Assembly: GCF_045635475.1 (NCBI RefSeq)
Contig: NZ_JBJGXI010000013.1
Span: forward strand, 1 to 64,000
DNA length: 64,000 nt
From: JBJGXI01 sp045635475
Lineage (GTDB): Bacteria; Bacillota; Bacilli; Bacillales; Amphibacillaceae
Direction: 5' to 3'
Both the position numbers and the translations under genes were made by a program. The notes under the pieces are model-generated. The model ran no database searches. It was not told the origin of the DNA and saw only the letters and a program-made list of their open reading frames with translations. Each line of letters opens with the position of its first letter. Position 1 is the stretch's first letter. Below are positions 62,425 to 64,000 of this stretch, piece by piece.

Positions 62425-62958
62425 TCAAGTATTGCTTGCGGCTAGAGCGGAAATAATTGCGCCAATCGCTTGAATCCAACTTCCTAATGTATTCAGTTGA
62501 CTAGCTTCTCCACCTCTCCAAGACACTCCTCCAGCAACTGCTTGCAGTGTGTTACCGATGATTTGTAAGAGGTTGCCGTAGATGGAATATAGTTGAGCCT
62601 TTGAAGGCTTTTGACCGAGACTATCTACAAACGACAAGCCACCACCAAGTGCTTGAAGCAGATTACCTTTTATATTTAATTCTTGCTTTGTTTGTTCACT
62701 AAAATCCAGTAAAATCTCACTTATAATTGTAGAATTACCAATAGCCTCGATTTGGTTACCAATTTTGTTTAAATTAATTGTTTGTACACTATCAGCTAAT
62801 AAACCGCTTCCCGTGGCTTGAAGCACATTCCCAATTAAAGATAAATCCTTTTGTAGCTCGGTAGAAATGGATTTAGCGGGTGTACTGGCGATAGCGGATA
62901 CTGTTGTCCCGATGGCTTCTATCCACGATCCGAATATCGATTTAAGTTGAGCGTCCAT
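62425..62958 (-). CDS. Repetitive DUF6944-like protein
   Basis: A 177-aa protein with internal repeats of about 30-45 residues: LGSWIQAIGAIISALAAS, GNLLQIIGNTLQAVAGG, GNLLQALGGGLSFVDSL, GNVLQATGSGLLAD and FGSWIEAIGTTVSAIAS. Each repeat has an amphipathic helix with an A/I-G-N-LQ core. No signal peptide or enzyme motif. I recall this as a DUF6944 family repetitive protein of Bacillaceae, function unknown; role in spore or stress is only a guess from the neighbouring catalase. Confidence 0.7.
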   Translation of the reverse strand: MDAQLKSIFGSWIEAIGTTVSAIASTPAKSISTELQKDLSLIGNVLQATGSGLLADSVQTINLNKIGNQIEAIGNSTIISEILLDFSEQTKQELNIKGNLLQALGGGLSFVDSLGQKPSKAQLYSIYGNLLQIIGNTLQAVAGGVSWRGGEASQLNTLGSWIQAIGAIISALAASNT

Positions 62959-63060
62959 TTAAAAACTCCTAACTAAATCGTGCTAATTTAGTGTACGCAG
63001 AGTTCGTTACATTTGATTGGGAATAATACTTGAATTGCAAGAATTAAAAAGGGGATGTTT

Positions 63061-63211
63061 ATGAAATTCTTAGAAAACGAGAGCATCATGAAGATACTTT
63101 AATTTATATAGAGGGAAGAATTTTTAGTGCGCAAAACGGGAAAAGAGACAACCTTGGATCGCACCTAGCATGGAAATGGATGAATTAGATATAGAAGTTA
63201 CAGAAGAGTAA
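63061..63211 (+). pseudogene. Decayed small gene, unidentified
   Basis: AAAAGGGG precedes ATG 63061, but the frame ends after 13 codons. Other frames continue DTLIYIEGRIFSAQNGKR and WIAPSMEMDELDIEVTEE to a stop at 63211. Two shifts would be needed to join them. It looks like the remnant of a small acidic protein. Confidence 0.4.
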
Positions 63212-63436
63212 ACACAAAAACGGTGATTCTACTAAAGTAACAAGCTTAATGTGACTATGATGCAGTTACAGATCCAACAGAAGATTCATAAGAGGATGTC
63301 TTTAGTAACTTTGTGAGCATACGCTTAATTTGTAAAGAATACTTTACAAAAATTCAATAGGATATTTTATACATTTGTCGAATAGGAATAATAGTGGGTA
63401 AAGTTAATTTTATTAAAAGTAGAATATATTTTGATC

Positions 63437-63462
63437 GGCATCCCCTCTTAGGATGTCTTTTT
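63437..63462 (+). terminator. Terminator-like hairpin
   Basis: GGCATCC / GGATGTC stem followed by TTTTTT. In 63212-63436 I see no gene. Confidence 0.5.
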
Positions 63463-63508
63463 TGATTAGTATTCTTTTTGAATGATTAAAGTTTAGGAAG
63501 TGAAATCT

Positions 63509-63664
63509 GTGTTATCAATCTTGCAATTGTTGTTTTTCATATTAATCGTAGTTTTTGGGATGGGTGTACTAGTTGTTGATCGAAAAGGACGGCGCAGACA
63601 ATATTTTTTTATCGTTGTCGTTTGTATAATTGCAATGGTAATTACGGTTAAGCTTAATATTTAA
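63509..63664 (+). CDS. Small membrane protein (51 aa)
   Basis: GTG-started frame with AGGAAGTGA upstream: VLSILQLLFFILIVVFGMGV, then a basic loop DRKGRRRQ, then FIVVVCIIAMVITVKL. Two membrane helices with a positively charged loop between them. The gene is 18 nt before the CPBP-like gene, likely the same transcript. Unknown function. Confidence 0.55.
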   Translation: MLSILQLLFFILIVVFGMGVLVVDRKGRRRQYFFIVVVCIIAMVITVKLNI

Positions 63665-63681
63665 ATGTGGGGGGAGCATAT

Positions 63682-64000
63682 GTGTTAAAGATATTTGTTT
63701 TAGGACTGGGCCCAACACTCATGATTTTTATCGGCTTGTCTATTGGTAATAGTGTTCCATTTACCTTCCTTCTATTTTACAGTTGGCTATTGGTGATCCC
63801 TTTAATTAAGAAAACTAAGGATGGTAATTGGAATGAACTGTTTCAAAAGAACACGATAGACATAAAAACTGTAGGTATCGGTTTAATTAGCGGGTTGGTA
63901 ATGATGATCATGGTCTATGGCGCGTTCACATTACTTTTTGATACTGTCATTGATGTTTCTTCATTACAGACGCTGCTAGAGAAGTGGAACTTCACGGGAA
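63682..64000 (+). CDS. N-terminal part of a CPBP-type intramembrane protein (cut by window end)
   Basis: From GTG 63682 (GGGGGGAGC upstream) the frame stays open to the window end: MLKIFVLGLGPTLMIFIGLS, FTFLLFYSWLLVIPLIKK, TVGIGLISGLVMMIMVYGAF. At least three membrane helices are visible. The opening segment resembles CPBP (type II CAAX-prenyl protease/bacteriocin-processing) proteins, but the catalytic EExxR and HxxxB motifs lie outside the window. Confidence 0.5.
   Translation, partial: MLKIFVLGLGPTLMIFIGLSIGNSVPFTFLLFYSWLLVIPLIKKTKDGNWNELFQKNTIDIKTVGIGLISGLVMMIMVYGAFTLLFDTVIDVSSLQTLLEKWNFTG

Overview
The window is low-GC Gram-positive DNA with strong AGGAGG-type ribosome binding sites, frequent GTG and TTG starts and rho-independent terminators after most transcription units. 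It most likely comes from an endospore-forming, probably halotolerant member of the Bacillaceae (Oceanobacillus / Gracilibacillus / Virgibacillus-like). Support for sporulation comes from a KinB-like sensor kinase, a Spo0E-family phosphatase too short for ordinary gene calling, a CotJC-like manganese catalase and a methylcitrate (mmg/prp) operon. The genus is inferred from memory of the families, not computed. The window shows no rRNA, tRNA, CRISPR array, complete transposon or prophage.

Layout. 1-12.1 kb: single genes (kinase, coiled-coil protein, SEC-C protein, oxidoreductases, DUF402 phosphatase, IolS-type aldo/keto reductase, lipoprotein, acyl-CoA dehydrogenase with a cre-like box, DUF2269 protein). 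12.2-17.6 kb: nucleotidyltransferase, an MFS drug exporter behind a possible attenuator leader, a decayed RelE/ParE-type toxin-antitoxin pair, and a TetR/SDR divergent pair. 18-24 kb: membrane-anchored alpha/beta hydrolase, HPr-like small protein, a GbsR / isochorismatase-like hydrolase / betaine-type binding protein operon, and a BmrA-like ABC exporter. 24.4-26.2 kb: serine-hydrolase pseudogene and a PadR-HAAS pair with a textbook operator. 26.6-32.5 kb: a two-component system with a VTC polyphosphate-polymerase-domain gene, a DUF4956 membrane gene and a large DUF4353-type lipoprotein gene. 32.6-38.4 kb: nitroreductase, Spo0E-like protein, O-methyltransferase, GH43 glycosidase, YdbS/YdbT pair. 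38.7-42.2 kb: methylcitrate cycle. 43-47.5 kb: reactive-sulfur (CstR/yrk-type) cluster. 47.6-51.3 kb: YnfA plus arsRBC-trxB. 51.5-53.9 kb: DHA2 exporter and APH(6)-like kinase. 54.2-60 kb: cydABDC cytochrome bd operon. 60.2-64 kb: aldo/keto reductase, an interspersed repeat, Mn catalase, a repetitive DUF6944-like protein, a decayed small gene, a 51-aa membrane protein and the start of a CPBP-type membrane protein.

Genes that work together. (i) The VTC, DUF4956 and DUF4353 genes appear to be one regulon of the adjacent OmpR-type regulator: both target promoters carry TTAAGGTT-N3-TTAAGGTT with an AATAAT -10 box at the identical distance. This is the best candidate here for a poorly described system. 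(ii) The sulfur cluster carries five ATACC-N6-GGTAT palindromes, but its CsoR/CstR-type repressor gene is frameshifted, so the cluster may be derepressed. (iii) arsR-arsB-arsC-trxB joins arsenate reduction, its thioredoxin recycling and arsenite export. (iv) cydA-cydB-cydD-cydC encodes the bd oxidase and its assembly exporter. Several remnants (toxin-antitoxin, serine hydrolase, ResA-like C-terminus, CsoR) show active gene decay.
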